From contig JAYWHD010000036.1 in assembly GCA_043777895.1 (NCBI GenBank), positions 1 through 64,000 on the forward strand: a stretch of DNA of 64,000 bases, written 5' to 3'. The position numbers were made by a program, and so were the translations under genes. Under the pieces are notes generated by a model. The model saw only the letters and a program-made list of their open reading frames with translations. It was not told where the DNA came from and did no database searches. Origin of the DNA: JBDLSY01 sp043777895. GTDB taxonomy: Bacteria > Pseudomonadota > Gammaproteobacteria > Burkholderiales > Burkholderiaceae_C. Below are positions 29,676-38,522 of this stretch, piece after piece (the first letter of the stretch is position 1; each line of letters starts with the position of its first letter).

Positions 29676-30917
29676 ATGTTTAAAGTGATTATTCAATTTT
29701 TTATACGTTTATTATTGCCACAAAAACCATCAGCGGTGACAAGATTTCAGCCTAAACCTTTATCAAATGGTATTCCTTTGCGTGAGCAAATTGACATTCG
29801 TATTATTTGGGTAACTGGTTTTTTACTGGTATTTGGTCTAATTATGGTGTACTCATCTTCCATTGGCTTAAGTGAGTTGCGTAGTATGCGTGACTTTCAC
29901 CCTGGGCATTTTTTGTTCCGCCAAACTTTATTTGTACTATTTAGCTTAGTGGTCGCTATGATTGTGTTTCAATTACCGATGTATCAATGGCAGCAAATCG
30001 CCCCACATTTATTTTTATTAAGCTTATTTTTACTTGGTATAGTGCTGTTGCCTCAAGTCGGTAAACTGGTCAATAACGCCCGCCGTTGGATTCCCCTAGG
30101 ACCGATTATGCTGCAACCTTCAGAAATAATGAAATTTGCAGTCATTGTATACACGGCACAATATTGTATTAATAAGCAAAAAAAAGGTGTGCTTATGTAT
30201 TGGGTTCACGGTCTTTTACCTATGCTGATAATGCTATTTGTATTGTTGATTGAATTATTATTACAACCTGATTTGGGGGCATTAATTGTTATTTGTAGCG
30301 TTGCTTTAGGCATTCTATTTTTAGGTGGTTCGTCAATTAAACCCTTATTAGTTATAATATGTCTTTTTTTAGCAGCTTTTGCTGCCGTAATTGTAACTAG
30401 CCTTAGAGCGAGGCGGGTATTAGCATTTTTAAACCCTTGGTCACCTGAATTTATTAAAACAGAAGGTTATCAACTCACTAATTCGTTAATTGCATTTGGA
30501 CGTGGTGAGTTATTTGGGGTTGGTTTAGGCAATAGCGTCGAAAAATTAACCCATTTATCCGAAGCACATACTGATTTTATATTGGCGATTATTGCGGAAG
30601 AATTAGGCTTTGTAAGTGTATGTGTTGTTGTTGCGTGTTATGTTTTTTTAGTATCACGGGCTTTTCGTTTGGGACGCAAAGCCCAAGCACAAGAAAAAAG
30701 CTTTGAATCTTTAGTTGCACAAGGCATTGGTTTGTGGTTAGGCTTACAATCAGCGGTGCATTTATGTGTCAATGCAGGTGCTTTACCCACTAAGGGATTA
30801 ACATTGCCTTTTATTAGTTATGGTGGTTCAGCTATGTTTATGAGCTTATTAGCAATGGCAGTACTGCTTCGTGTTGATTATGAGGTCAGGCGAGACATTA
30901 AAAGTATGACCGTTTAA
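29676..30917 (+). CDS. ftsW: Septal peptidoglycan polymerase FtsW
   Basis: FtsW is the SEDS-family glycosyltransferase that works with FtsI at the septum. The 413 residues form about ten membrane helices; family blocks include FGLIMVYSSS, NNARRWIPLGPIMLQPSE, GYQLTNSLIAFGRGELFGVG and GLTLPFISYGGSAM. Length is normal. A secreted orphan gene separates it from murG. Confidence 0.96.
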   Translation: MFKVIIQFFIRLLLPQKPSAVTRFQPKPLSNGIPLREQIDIRIIWVTGFLLVFGLIMVYSSSIGLSELRSMRDFHPGHFLFRQTLFVLFSLVVAMIVFQLPMYQWQQIAPHLFLLSLFLLGIVLLPQVGKLVNNARRWIPLGPIMLQPSEIMKFAVIVYTAQYCINKQKKGVLMYWVHGLLPMLIMLFVLLIELLLQPDLGALIVICSVALGILFLGGSSIKPLLVIICLFLAAFAAVIVTSLRARRVLAFLNPWSPEFIKTEGYQLTNSLIAFGRGELFGVGLGNSVEKLTHLSEAHTDFILAIIAEELGFVSVCVVVACYVFLVSRAFRLGRKAQAQEKSFESLVAQGIGLWLGLQSAVHLCVNAGALPTKGLTLPFISYGGSAMFMSLLAMAVLLRVDYEVRRDIKSMTV

Positions 30918-31118
30918 ATAGCGAATAAGGTTAAATTTTAAAGACTAAATGCTAAAACACCCTATATAAGGTTTTGATACTGTTAAAATAGTGACAGTAT
31001 ACTTAATTTAACAATAAAAATAAAAACAGTTTAATAAATTTAATAATAATAAATTTAATAATAAAGAGTAAGTTAAAAGTGTGCTACACATTTAAAAAAT
31101 TTAAACTAAAGGACTTTT

Positions 31119-31538
31119 ATGAAAATCGCTAAATTTATACTCGCTTCAGCAGCTGCTTTGTCACTAGCATCGGTATTTTCAACGGCACACGCTGCACAGG
31201 ACTGTACAAAGGGAAATGAGGCTAACTCTACCACATTACAGTGTATCTTTAATATAAATTCTGTACCATGGAATAGAACTATTGAATTAAATGTAGAAGC
31301 TAAGTCATGGAAGGGAGGTAATGTCTCTGTTTCTCTTGTTCGTGACAAAGCTACTATTTATCAGGGAACAAATGATTTAATTTATACTTATGAAGAGCAG
31401 TTTCCCTTCAGACTTCAGAAAATATATTCTTACAAAAAAAATAAGTGCTGTGGTCAAAATAACTATATAGCAACCGTGTCCTTAAATAATCAATATTCAT
31501 GGGCATCTCATTCATTAACCGTAAAGTCAAATAGATAA
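31119..31538 (+). CDS. Small secreted protein of unknown function within the dcw cluster
   Basis: I do not recognise this 139-residue protein. It begins with a clear Sec signal peptide, MKIAKFILASAAALSLASVF and an AHA cleavage site near residue 25. The mature domain of about 113 residues has four Cys (NDCT-like, LQC and a CC pair in KNKCCGQN) and alternating polar/hydrophobic strands, suggesting a small disulfide-bonded beta domain. An AAAGGA ribosome binding site precedes the ATG and a hairpin follows the stop, so it looks like an independent unit. It interrupts the normally continuous ftsW-murG order, which points to a lineage-specific insertion. Confidence 0.72.
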   Translation: MKIAKFILASAAALSLASVFSTAHAAQDCTKGNEANSTTLQCIFNINSVPWNRTIELNVEAKSWKGGNVSVSLVRDKATIYQGTNDLIYTYEEQFPFRLQKIYSYKKNKCCGQNNYIATVSLNNQYSWASHSLTVKSNR

Positions 31539-31561
31539 TATACAGTTAAGATAAATATGGA

Positions 31562-31609
31562 GTAAGCTAGGACAATTTACGTTTATTAAGTTTAATTGTC
31601 TAGGTTACT
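31562..31609 (+). terminator. Hairpin after the secreted orphan gene
   Basis: GTAAGCTAGGACAATT and AATTGTCTAGGTTAC form a 15-16 base stem with a small bulge. No T-run follows, so termination by this hairpin alone is uncertain. Confidence 0.5.
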
Positions 31610-31663
31610 TCACCCAAATATACTTTAACTAAAGTAGCAACGCCCCTATTTTAATGCTACACA

Positions 31664-32905
31664 ATGAGTCTATCTGAAAAAAAATCTGTGCCATCACTTG
31701 CCTTTATTGCCGCAGCAGGCACTGGCGGCCATATCATTCCAGGTTTAGCAATTGCCACACAGTTACAAAAACAAGGCTGGCATATTGAATGGATTGGCAC
31801 TAAAAAAGGTATGGAGAATACTTTAGTACCGCCTACAAGTATTTCCTTAAACCAATTAAATTTTGTTGGTTTACGTGGTAAAGGTGTTTTAGGCCTTGTT
31901 AAGGGGGCTTGGCATTTACTAATCGCTTGGATAAACTGTATTCGTTTAATGCGTTCTTATCAGATTCGCTTAAACTTAATTAACACAGATAATTTAAATA
32001 AAAATAATCTAAATAAAAATAATCTAAATAAAGATAATCTAAATAAAGATAATTTGTCTAATATTATTTTGATTGGTATGGGGGGTTATATTTGCATACC
32101 TGCAGCTTGGGCAGCGTGGTTATTAAAAATACCTTTGGTTTTAGTCAATGCTGATGCCGATTTATTGTTGTCTAATAAAAGTTTGGCAAAGCTAGCCACT
32201 GCTGTTTGTTGTGGGTTTGAGGGGTCAGCTTCTAAACTTAACAACGCGGTTGTTACGGGTAATCCCATTCGTAGTCAAATTGCCACTTTAGTTGCCGCTT
32301 CACCGATTGAATCACGCTATGCAGCTAGAACGGGTGGGCTAAATGTTTTAATATTAGGCGGTAGCTTAGGTGCGCAAGTTTTAAATGACCAAGTACCCGC
32401 AGCCATAGCAGTATGGATTTCATTACTCAATCAACCACACAATACCTCTTTATTGTCAGGTAATATTTTGCCTAATATTTGGCATCAAAGCGGTTTAAAG
32501 CAATTAGAGCGTACGCAAAAAAACTATGCGGTACAAGGCATTACTGCCACAATTGTCCCATTTATTGATGATATGGCCGCCGCTTATCAGTGGGCTGATA
32601 TTGTTATTTGTCGCGCAGGTGCAATTACTATCAGTGAAGTATGTGCCGCAGGTGTTGCTGCTATTTTAGTGCCGCTAATAGCCAGTACTACTCGCCATCA
32701 AGAAGGCAATGCGATGTATTTAGCTAAGCATAATGCCGGCATTCATATACCGCAAGTCAATTTAACCGCTAATTTTCTTGCGACAACCTTACACACATCA
32801 AACCGACAACAATTAATAGCAATGGCACAAGCAGCACATAATTTAAGCTACTCAAATTCAACGCAAGCCGTTGTTCAAATTATTGAACGTAGCTTATTAA
32901 AATAA
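31664..32905 (+). CDS. murG: UDP-GlcNAc:lipid I transferase MurG
   Basis: MurG adds GlcNAc to lipid I, giving lipid II at the inner face of the membrane. Family blocks are AAGTGGHIIPGLAI at the N-terminus, IGMGGYICIPAAWAA, VTGNPIRSQI, LNVLILGGSLGAQ and ADIVICRAGAITISEV. The 413 residues exceed the usual 355-365, partly because five-residue repeats (NLNKN/NLNKD) occupy about 108-131, just before the GGY block of the N-terminal domain. Confidence 0.95.
   Translation: MSLSEKKSVPSLAFIAAAGTGGHIIPGLAIATQLQKQGWHIEWIGTKKGMENTLVPPTSISLNQLNFVGLRGKGVLGLVKGAWHLLIAWINCIRLMRSYQIRLNLINTDNLNKNNLNKNNLNKDNLNKDNLSNIILIGMGGYICIPAAWAAWLLKIPLVLVNADADLLLSNKSLAKLATAVCCGFEGSASKLNNAVVTGNPIRSQIATLVAASPIESRYAARTGGLNVLILGGSLGAQVLNDQVPAAIAVWISLLNQPHNTSLLSGNILPNIWHQSGLKQLERTQKNYAVQGITATIVPFIDDMAAAYQWADIVICRAGAITISEVCAAGVAAILVPLIASTTRHQEGNAMYLAKHNAGIHIPQVNLTANFLATTLHTSNRQQLIAMAQAAHNLSYSNSTQAVVQIIERSLLK
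31991..32050 (+). repeat. Four 15-base repeats inside murG
   Basis: Four nearly identical 15-base units, AATTTAAATAAAAAT to AATCTAAATAAAGAT, encode Asn-Leu-Asn-Lys-Asn/Asp. The third and fourth copies are identical, suggesting recent expansion. Confidence 0.92.
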
Positions 32906-33045
32906 ATAATAATAACAATACTTAATAATACTTAATAATACTTAATAACAATAAGTAATACTAATAATAGTAACAACAGTAACAACAGTAATAGCAGTAA
33001 TTACTATAAATAATAAATAATAAATAATAAATAATTTAAAAACTT
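32906..33045. repeat. Microsatellite spacer between murG and murC
   Basis: The spacer is composed of TAATACTTAA-type units, then ACAGTAACA units and finally ATAAATA units up to the murC start. No ribosome binding site or promoter can be picked out. Confidence 0.8.
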
Positions 33046-33051
33046 TAAAAA

Positions 33052-34569
33052 ATGAAACACGCAATTAAATCTATTCACTTTGTAGGTATCGGTGGGGCTG
33101 GTATGAGCGGTATTGCTGAAGTACTACACAATCAAGGTTACAGTGTGAGTGGATCAGATAAATTAGTGTCTAACGCCACACAGCGTCTACAAAAATTAGG
33201 TTTAAATATTGTGCTTGGGCATCACGCCGACCACGTATTAAACGTAGATTGTGTTGTAACTTCAACAGCAGTGACTGCCGATAATCCAGAAGTCTTGCAA
33301 GCTAAAGCACAACGTATTCCCATTGTCCCCAGAGCCGTGATGTTGGCGGAGTTAATGCGTACATTTAAAGGTATTGCAATTGCAGGGACTCACGGCAAAA
33401 CCACGACTACTTCGTTGGCAGCCAGTGTCTTTGCGGCGTGCGGTAAAGACCCTACTTTTGTGATTGGCGGCAAATTAAACAGTATTGGGGCTAATGCCCA
33501 ATTAGGTAAAGGTGAATATATTGTTGTAGAAGCCGATGAATCCGATGCTAGTTTTTTAAAACTATTACCTGTAATGGCAATTGTGACTAATATTGACCAA
33601 GACCACATGGATACCTATGAACATAGCTATGACAAACTCAAGCAAGCTTTTGTAGATTTTTTACATAAAATGCCTTTTTATGGTACGGCAATTGTTTGTA
33701 TTGATGATGCAGGTATTCAATCTATTTTAGATAAAATACAACGCCCTATTATCAGCTATGGTTTAAGCGATTTGGCAGATATTCGTGCCGTTGATGTGCA
33801 TGCTGTAGGGGCAACGATGCACTTTACAGTTAAACGTAAAGATTCAATTGATTTACCCATTATTTTAAACTGTGCAGGCTTACACAATGTACGCAATGCC
33901 TTGTCAGTCATTGCTTTGGCAACAGAGCTTGAGTTTGATGACTTAGGGATTCAAACGGCATTACAAGAGTTTACGGGAGTCGATCGACGGTTTCAGCGGT
34001 ATGGAACGCATAAAGTTCCGCAACAATTTATTTATAACAACAATAATAATATTTATATTAACAATAACGAAAATAGCAATAAAGACGGCAATAAAAGTCA
34101 ATCTTTAAAAGACTGTGAAGCAACATTTGAGTTAATTGATGATTATGGTCATCACCCCGTAGAAATGGCAGCGACTTTATCAGCGGTACGCGGTGCGTTC
34201 CCAAATCGCCGCTTAGTATTGGCCTTTCAACCCCACCGCTATAGCCGTACCCGTGATTGTTTTGAAGATTTTGTGCGTATCTGTAGCACGGCTGATGTTT
34301 TACTGCTAACTGAAGTCTATGCTGCAGGTGAGACCCCTATCGTAGCCGCTGATGGCCGTGCATTGACACGTGCCATTCGAGTAGCAGGGTTTATTGAACC
34401 CCAGTTTGTTGAATCTATTTATGATTTACCAAGAACTATTTTGAATACGGTTAAACCAGGCGACGTAGTCATTTGTATGGGTGCAGGCAGTATTGGGGCG
34501 AGTTGCAGCGAAACTATTCAGCAACTTCAGGTATTCAATGCTACAAATAACAAAACTGTATTACTATAA
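33052..34569 (+). CDS. murC: UDP-MurNAc:L-alanine ligase MurC
   Basis: MurC attaches the first stem-peptide residue, L-Ala, to UDP-MurNAc. Blocks include HFVGIGGAGMSGIAEVL, P-loop GTHGKTT at 112-118, EADESDASFL, NIDQDHMDTY, GVDRRFQRYG and DDYGHHPVEMAATL. An Asn/Lys-rich insert at about residues 325-352 separates the last two blocks, which are usually close together, and raises the length to 505 from about 460-480. Confidence 0.95.
   Translation: MKHAIKSIHFVGIGGAGMSGIAEVLHNQGYSVSGSDKLVSNATQRLQKLGLNIVLGHHADHVLNVDCVVTSTAVTADNPEVLQAKAQRIPIVPRAVMLAELMRTFKGIAIAGTHGKTTTTSLAASVFAACGKDPTFVIGGKLNSIGANAQLGKGEYIVVEADESDASFLKLLPVMAIVTNIDQDHMDTYEHSYDKLKQAFVDFLHKMPFYGTAIVCIDDAGIQSILDKIQRPIISYGLSDLADIRAVDVHAVGATMHFTVKRKDSIDLPIILNCAGLHNVRNALSVIALATELEFDDLGIQTALQEFTGVDRRFQRYGTHKVPQQFIYNNNNNIYINNNENSNKDGNKSQSLKDCEATFELIDDYGHHPVEMAATLSAVRGAFPNRRLVLAFQPHRYSRTRDCFEDFVRICSTADVLLLTEVYAAGETPIVAADGRALTRAIRVAGFIEPQFVESIYDLPRTILNTVKPGDVVICMGAGSIGASCSETIQQLQVFNATNNKTVLL
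34030..34103 (+). repeat. Asn-codon-rich insert inside murC
   Basis: Degenerate AACAATAAT-like triplets encode runs of Asn with Ile, Tyr, Lys and Gly. The array is in frame and lies at the junction of the central and C-terminal domains. Confidence 0.8.
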
Positions 34570-34672
34570 AAATAAAATGAATCGCTAAATAGATAGTTAA
34601 ATAGGTAGTTATTCAATACAATGTAATACTATCCATACTGCTTTTTGTTTTACACACTTATACTAAATTGAT

Positions 34673-35689
34673 ATGACCTATACCATCCATCAAAATACTA
34701 GCCATCAACCATTTAATTGCACTGACCTTCCAGTCATTAATCCCGATTCTTTAGGAAAAGTGGTGGTATTAATGGGTGGGCTATCTGGCGAACGTGAGAT
34801 TTCTTTATTATCAGGCAATGGCGTATTGGCTGCTTTAAAAGCGGTAGGTGTCAATGCGGTTGCTTTTGACCCAGCCACACAGGCTGTATCTGAATTAATA
34901 GCCCTTCAAGCAAACCGTGCAATGCTGTGCTTACATGGGCGTTATGGTGAAGATGGCTGCATTCAAGGTGTATTAGAATTATTGAAAATACCCTACACAG
35001 GCAGTGGTGTTATGGCAAGCAGTATTGCTATGGATAAAATAATGACCAAGCGTATTTGGTTAGCTGATGGCCTTTCAACGCCAAACTATCGCTATATATA
35101 TAGCGAAGCTGATTTATTAACTGCCCACCTAGAATTAGGCGAAATTGCAGTCAAACCTAACCGTGAAGGCTCTTCGTTAGGCTTTAGTCATGTCAAAAAT
35201 GTACAAGAAGTCTCAGCTGCTTGGGCAAAATCGCTGGCTTGTTCTGACGAATCACTGGCTGAACAATTTATTACAGGCCGTGAAGTAACCGTAGCATTAT
35301 TGCGTATTAATGGTTGTACGCAAGCATTGCCTATTATTGAAATAATTGCCCCACAAGGTAACTATGACTTCCATAATAAATACTTTTCAGACGATGTTCG
35401 TTATGAAGTACCTGCACAGTTATCACCCGAATTAACTAATCGGGTTCAACAGTTAGCCATTGACGCATTTGATAGTATCGGGTGTGAAGGCTGGGGACGC
35501 GTTGATGTAATGCTACAAATTAATACAAATACAGGTGATTTAGTACCCTATTTATTAGAAGTGAATACCTCACCAGGTATGACTAGCCACTCTTTAGTAC
35601 CCATGGCTGCTAAACAAATCGGTTTAAACTATGAAGAACTATGCTGTTTAATTGCTTCCACGGCTACATTAAAGACTGATAAAAAATAA
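34673..35689 (+). CDS. ddlB: D-alanine--D-alanine ligase Ddl
   Basis: This ATP-grasp enzyme makes the D-Ala-D-Ala used by MurF. Blocks include VVVLMGGLSGEREISLLSGN near the N-terminus, GRYGEDGCIQGVLELLKIPY, GSGVMASSIAMDK, VKPNREGSSLGF and EVNTSPGMTSHSL. The 338 residues include an N-terminal extension of about 25 residues compared with typical DdlB; no nearer Met exists before the core. Confidence 0.95.
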   Translation: MTYTIHQNTSHQPFNCTDLPVINPDSLGKVVVLMGGLSGEREISLLSGNGVLAALKAVGVNAVAFDPATQAVSELIALQANRAMLCLHGRYGEDGCIQGVLELLKIPYTGSGVMASSIAMDKIMTKRIWLADGLSTPNYRYIYSEADLLTAHLELGEIAVKPNREGSSLGFSHVKNVQEVSAAWAKSLACSDESLAEQFITGREVTVALLRINGCTQALPIIEIIAPQGNYDFHNKYFSDDVRYEVPAQLSPELTNRVQQLAIDAFDSIGCEGWGRVDVMLQINTNTGDLVPYLLEVNTSPGMTSHSLVPMAAKQIGLNYEELCCLIASTATLKTDKK

Positions 35690-35755
35690 ATAATAATAAT
35701 AATAATAATAATAAACAATAAATAATAAATAATAAATAATAAAAATATATAATCT
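35690..35755. repeat. (AAT)n and AATAAAT repeats between ddlB and ftsQ
   Basis: About nine AAT triplets are followed by five AATAAAT-type units. The array starts at the ddlB stop codon. Confidence 0.85.
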
Positions 35756-35801
35756 ATACGTTTATATTTAGTCTAACCTATTTAAATTACTTGAATTGTT
35801 T

Positions 35802-36569
35802 ATGCTTAAATTGTGGTGGCTATCGTGTTGGAATAAACCTACTGTATTGAATGTATTAGCAGGGCTAATGTTAGTGAGCGCCTTGTCTTTGATAGTCATC
35901 ACTGGAAGTTCATGGGTGCAACGTCACCCGTGGTTTAACATTAAAGAGTTAGTTGTCACGGGTATGCGTGGTTTAACCGATACATCGCATCAAGAAAATA
36001 AAATCATTAAATATCAATTAATGCCTAGAATAAAAGGTAATTTTTTTACGGTAGACTTAGACACAGTACAACACCTTTTTCAAGACAATCCTTGGGTTAG
36101 ACACGCAGTAGTACGGCGTGTTTGGCCAAACCGTTTATGGGTTGTTCTTGAAGAACATCAGCCAGTGGCAAAACTAAATGATGATTTACTGGTTAATCAA
36201 TATGGTGAGTTGTTTTTAGGTGTTTTAAAGGGTACTGATATATGGCAAAATTTACCGCAATTTTATGGTGATAAAAACAATGTTGATATCATACAGGCAC
36301 ACTTTCACCAGTTGAATCAGTGGCTTTTGCCTAAAAAATTGTCCATACGCCAGTTATATTTTTCAGAAAGACGGGCTTGGACTGCCGTATTATCCAATAA
36401 TATTGTGTTAGAAATTGGGCGTGATGATTTACAACCTAATATAGAGACGCGTATCAAGCGATGGGTTAATACTTGGGCAACGGCTCAACAAGCTGCCAAT
36501 CTTAAACCTTACTCCAGAATTGATTTACGTTATCCCAATGGCTATGCGGTTAGTAATGCTTACCCATAA
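35802..36569 (+). CDS. ftsQ: Cell division protein FtsQ
   Basis: FtsQ is a bitopic divisome scaffold. One membrane helix (about residues 17-38) is followed by a POTRA-like domain with WFNIKELVVTGMRG and the FTVDLDTVQHLFQDNPWVRHAVVRRVWPN region, then the beta domain ending near RIDLRYPNGYAVS. I chose the ATG at 35802 (255 residues) over an in-frame TTG two codons earlier. Confidence 0.93.
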   Translation: MLKLWWLSCWNKPTVLNVLAGLMLVSALSLIVITGSSWVQRHPWFNIKELVVTGMRGLTDTSHQENKIIKYQLMPRIKGNFFTVDLDTVQHLFQDNPWVRHAVVRRVWPNRLWVVLEEHQPVAKLNDDLLVNQYGELFLGVLKGTDIWQNLPQFYGDKNNVDIIQAHFHQLNQWLLPKKLSIRQLYFSERRAWTAVLSNNIVLEIGRDDLQPNIETRIKRWVNTWATAQQAANLKPYSRIDLRYPNGYAVSNAYP

Positions 36570-36597
36570 TGCAATGTATTTTTTATCTAAAATATTC

Positions 36598-36680
36598 TAT
36601 TAAATACTTTATTTATTAAATACTTTATTTATTAAATACTCTATTTATTAAATACTTTATTAAATACTTTATCAGACCTC
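36598..36680. repeat. TTATTTATTAAATACTTTA-type repeats between ftsQ and ftsA
   Basis: About four copies of a 16-17 base unit occupy most of the 160-base spacer. ftsQ and ftsA commonly abut or overlap in other proteobacteria. Confidence 0.8.
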
Positions 36681-36729
36681 TTATTTTATTTACAATGATG
36701 TATTGATTTATCTTAACTGAATATTTAAC

Positions 36730-38034
36730 GTGAACCCTAATAAATACGTGTCAGTGCAAACACCCTACCTATCTCCCTCTACTCAATCTATTAATCCACA
36801 ACAATACCCGCAAATTGTAGCTTTAGATATTGGCACGTCACAAATTATTATTGTTGTTGCTAATGTCTTACCCAATGGGGTTATACAAATATGTGGTATT
36901 GGGCAGCAATCAAGTAATGGTTGTATGCGTAAAGGTATGGTCATTAATATTGATGCGACAGTGGAAGCCATTAACGCAACCATTAAAGAAGCACAATTAA
37001 TGTCTGAAAAGCAGTTCTCTTTAGTCTGGACAGGTGTAGCAGGGGGGCATATTAAATCGTCCAACAGTGAAGGTGTAGTGGCTATTTGTGATCAAGAAGT
37101 TACAAAAAGTGATATGGACCGTGCCTTAGAAACAGCAAAAGCCATACCGATTGGTAGCGAGATGCAAGTATTACACGCCATTGCACAAGAATATGTAGTA
37201 GACAATCAAGAAGGTGTATCTGACCCAATGGGAATGGCGGGTGTACGCTTAAAAGTAAAGGTACATATCGTTACAGGTGCCGTGAGTTCTGTAACTAACA
37301 TCGTTAAATGTATTACACGCTGTGGTTTACAAGTAGCTGATGTTAGTTTGCAACCGTTGGCATCAGCTACGGCAGTATTAACCCGAGATGAAAAAGATTT
37401 AGGGGTTGTATTAATTGATATTGGTGGTGGCACTACGGATATTGCTATTTTTTCAGGTGGTGCAGTTCGGCATACTGCTGTTATTCCTGTCGCTGGTGAC
37501 CACATTACTAATGATATTGCAATGGCATTGCGTACACCAACTGCTGAAGCAGAAGATTTAAAAATTCGTTGGGGTGTTGCAAAAAGAGATTTAGTTAATT
37601 CAGGTGAACGCCTAGAGGTACCTGGTTTAGGCGGTGATAGAGAATCTCGTATGATAAGCCGTCAAAACTTATCGTCAGTCATTGAACCCCGTGTAGAAGA
37701 GTTATTTTCACTTATTCAACAAGTAATTCAACAATCGGGTTGTGAACATTTATTGTCTTCTGGCGTAGTATTAACCGGTGGGTCTTCTTTAATGCCTGGT
37801 ATGCAAGAGTTAGCCGAAGACGTATTTGCACGGCCCGTCCGAATCGGTGTTCCGCAGTACACCGGTAGTTTCGCTGACATTGTACGTAATCCACGCTTTT
37901 CTACTGTGATGGGGTTATTAGAAGATGCAAAAAAACAAATTGCAGAGGTTACCCCGACAGTACTAGTACCTGTTGCAGACCCCACAGACTTTATTAAAAG
38001 TACATTTAAAAAGATGAAAGGTTGGTTTTATTAA
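36730..38034 (+). CDS. ftsA: Cell division protein FtsA
   Basis: FtsA is the actin-like ATPase that anchors FtsZ filaments to the membrane. The 434 residues contain IVALDIGTSQIIIVVANV, the phosphate-2 block GVVLIDIGGGTTDIAIF, and GVVLTGGSSLMPGM. The C-terminus ends FIKSTFKKMKGWFY, a plausible amphipathic membrane-targeting helix. The start is GTG, with an N-terminal extension of about 20 residues beyond usual. Because FtsA binds the FtsZ C-terminal peptide, the doubled peptide in the neighbouring FtsZ is directly relevant to it. Confidence 0.95.
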   Translation: MNPNKYVSVQTPYLSPSTQSINPQQYPQIVALDIGTSQIIIVVANVLPNGVIQICGIGQQSSNGCMRKGMVINIDATVEAINATIKEAQLMSEKQFSLVWTGVAGGHIKSSNSEGVVAICDQEVTKSDMDRALETAKAIPIGSEMQVLHAIAQEYVVDNQEGVSDPMGMAGVRLKVKVHIVTGAVSSVTNIVKCITRCGLQVADVSLQPLASATAVLTRDEKDLGVVLIDIGGGTTDIAIFSGGAVRHTAVIPVAGDHITNDIAMALRTPTAEAEDLKIRWGVAKRDLVNSGERLEVPGLGGDRESRMISRQNLSSVIEPRVEELFSLIQQVIQQSGCEHLLSSGVVLTGGSSLMPGMQELAEDVFARPVRIGVPQYTGSFADIVRNPRFSTVMGLLEDAKKQIAEVTPTVLVPVADPTDFIKSTFKKMKGWFY

Positions 38035-38522
38035 TTATTCGTTCATTATAAAACCTATATAAAAATATAATTTTCTCCTACTGACTGCTTTTAGTTATAA
38101 ATACTGTAACTTACTAATAAATTTTAAATAAATATTTAAGTTTAGAGTAGGAATTAATAAATTATTTGTGTATATTAATAGTATTAACAATATTATTAAT
38201 ATACACAATATTAACAACATAAACATAAACATAAACATAAATATAAATATAAATATTTTTACTACCAAATATATTGCTGGTAATATTAATAAAATATATT
38301 AAAATAAATCAAATTAAGTTGTTAATTTTATTGTTTATATTATTAGTTGACCATTAATTGTACTACTATGTATTAATTTATAATCAATGAAATATGATTG
38401 TATTCTAGGTGTTAAAAATTCATTTATAACACTTTAATTTGTACTAAGCCCTGTCGTGCTTAGTAACATTAACCTAAATTAACGACACTGTTCTCTAATA
38501 TTGAGAATATCAAGGATTTTCC
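38035..38522. other. 488-base ftsA-ftsZ spacer
   Basis: No ORF or RNA gene is visible. The spacer is very AT-rich, with AACATAAACATAAATATAA hexamer repeats at 38218-38260. The last 30 bases contain a short TTCTC...GAGAA inverted repeat (38491-38507) and an AAGGA ribosome binding site at 38512-38516. It probably carries a separate ftsZ promoter, but I cannot choose one. Confidence 0.6.

Noticed and set aside
38035..38522. Possible replication origin or small RNA in the ftsA-ftsZ spacer
   Set aside because: No DnaA-box cluster or stable hairpin is visible; the content is AT-rich hexamer repeats.
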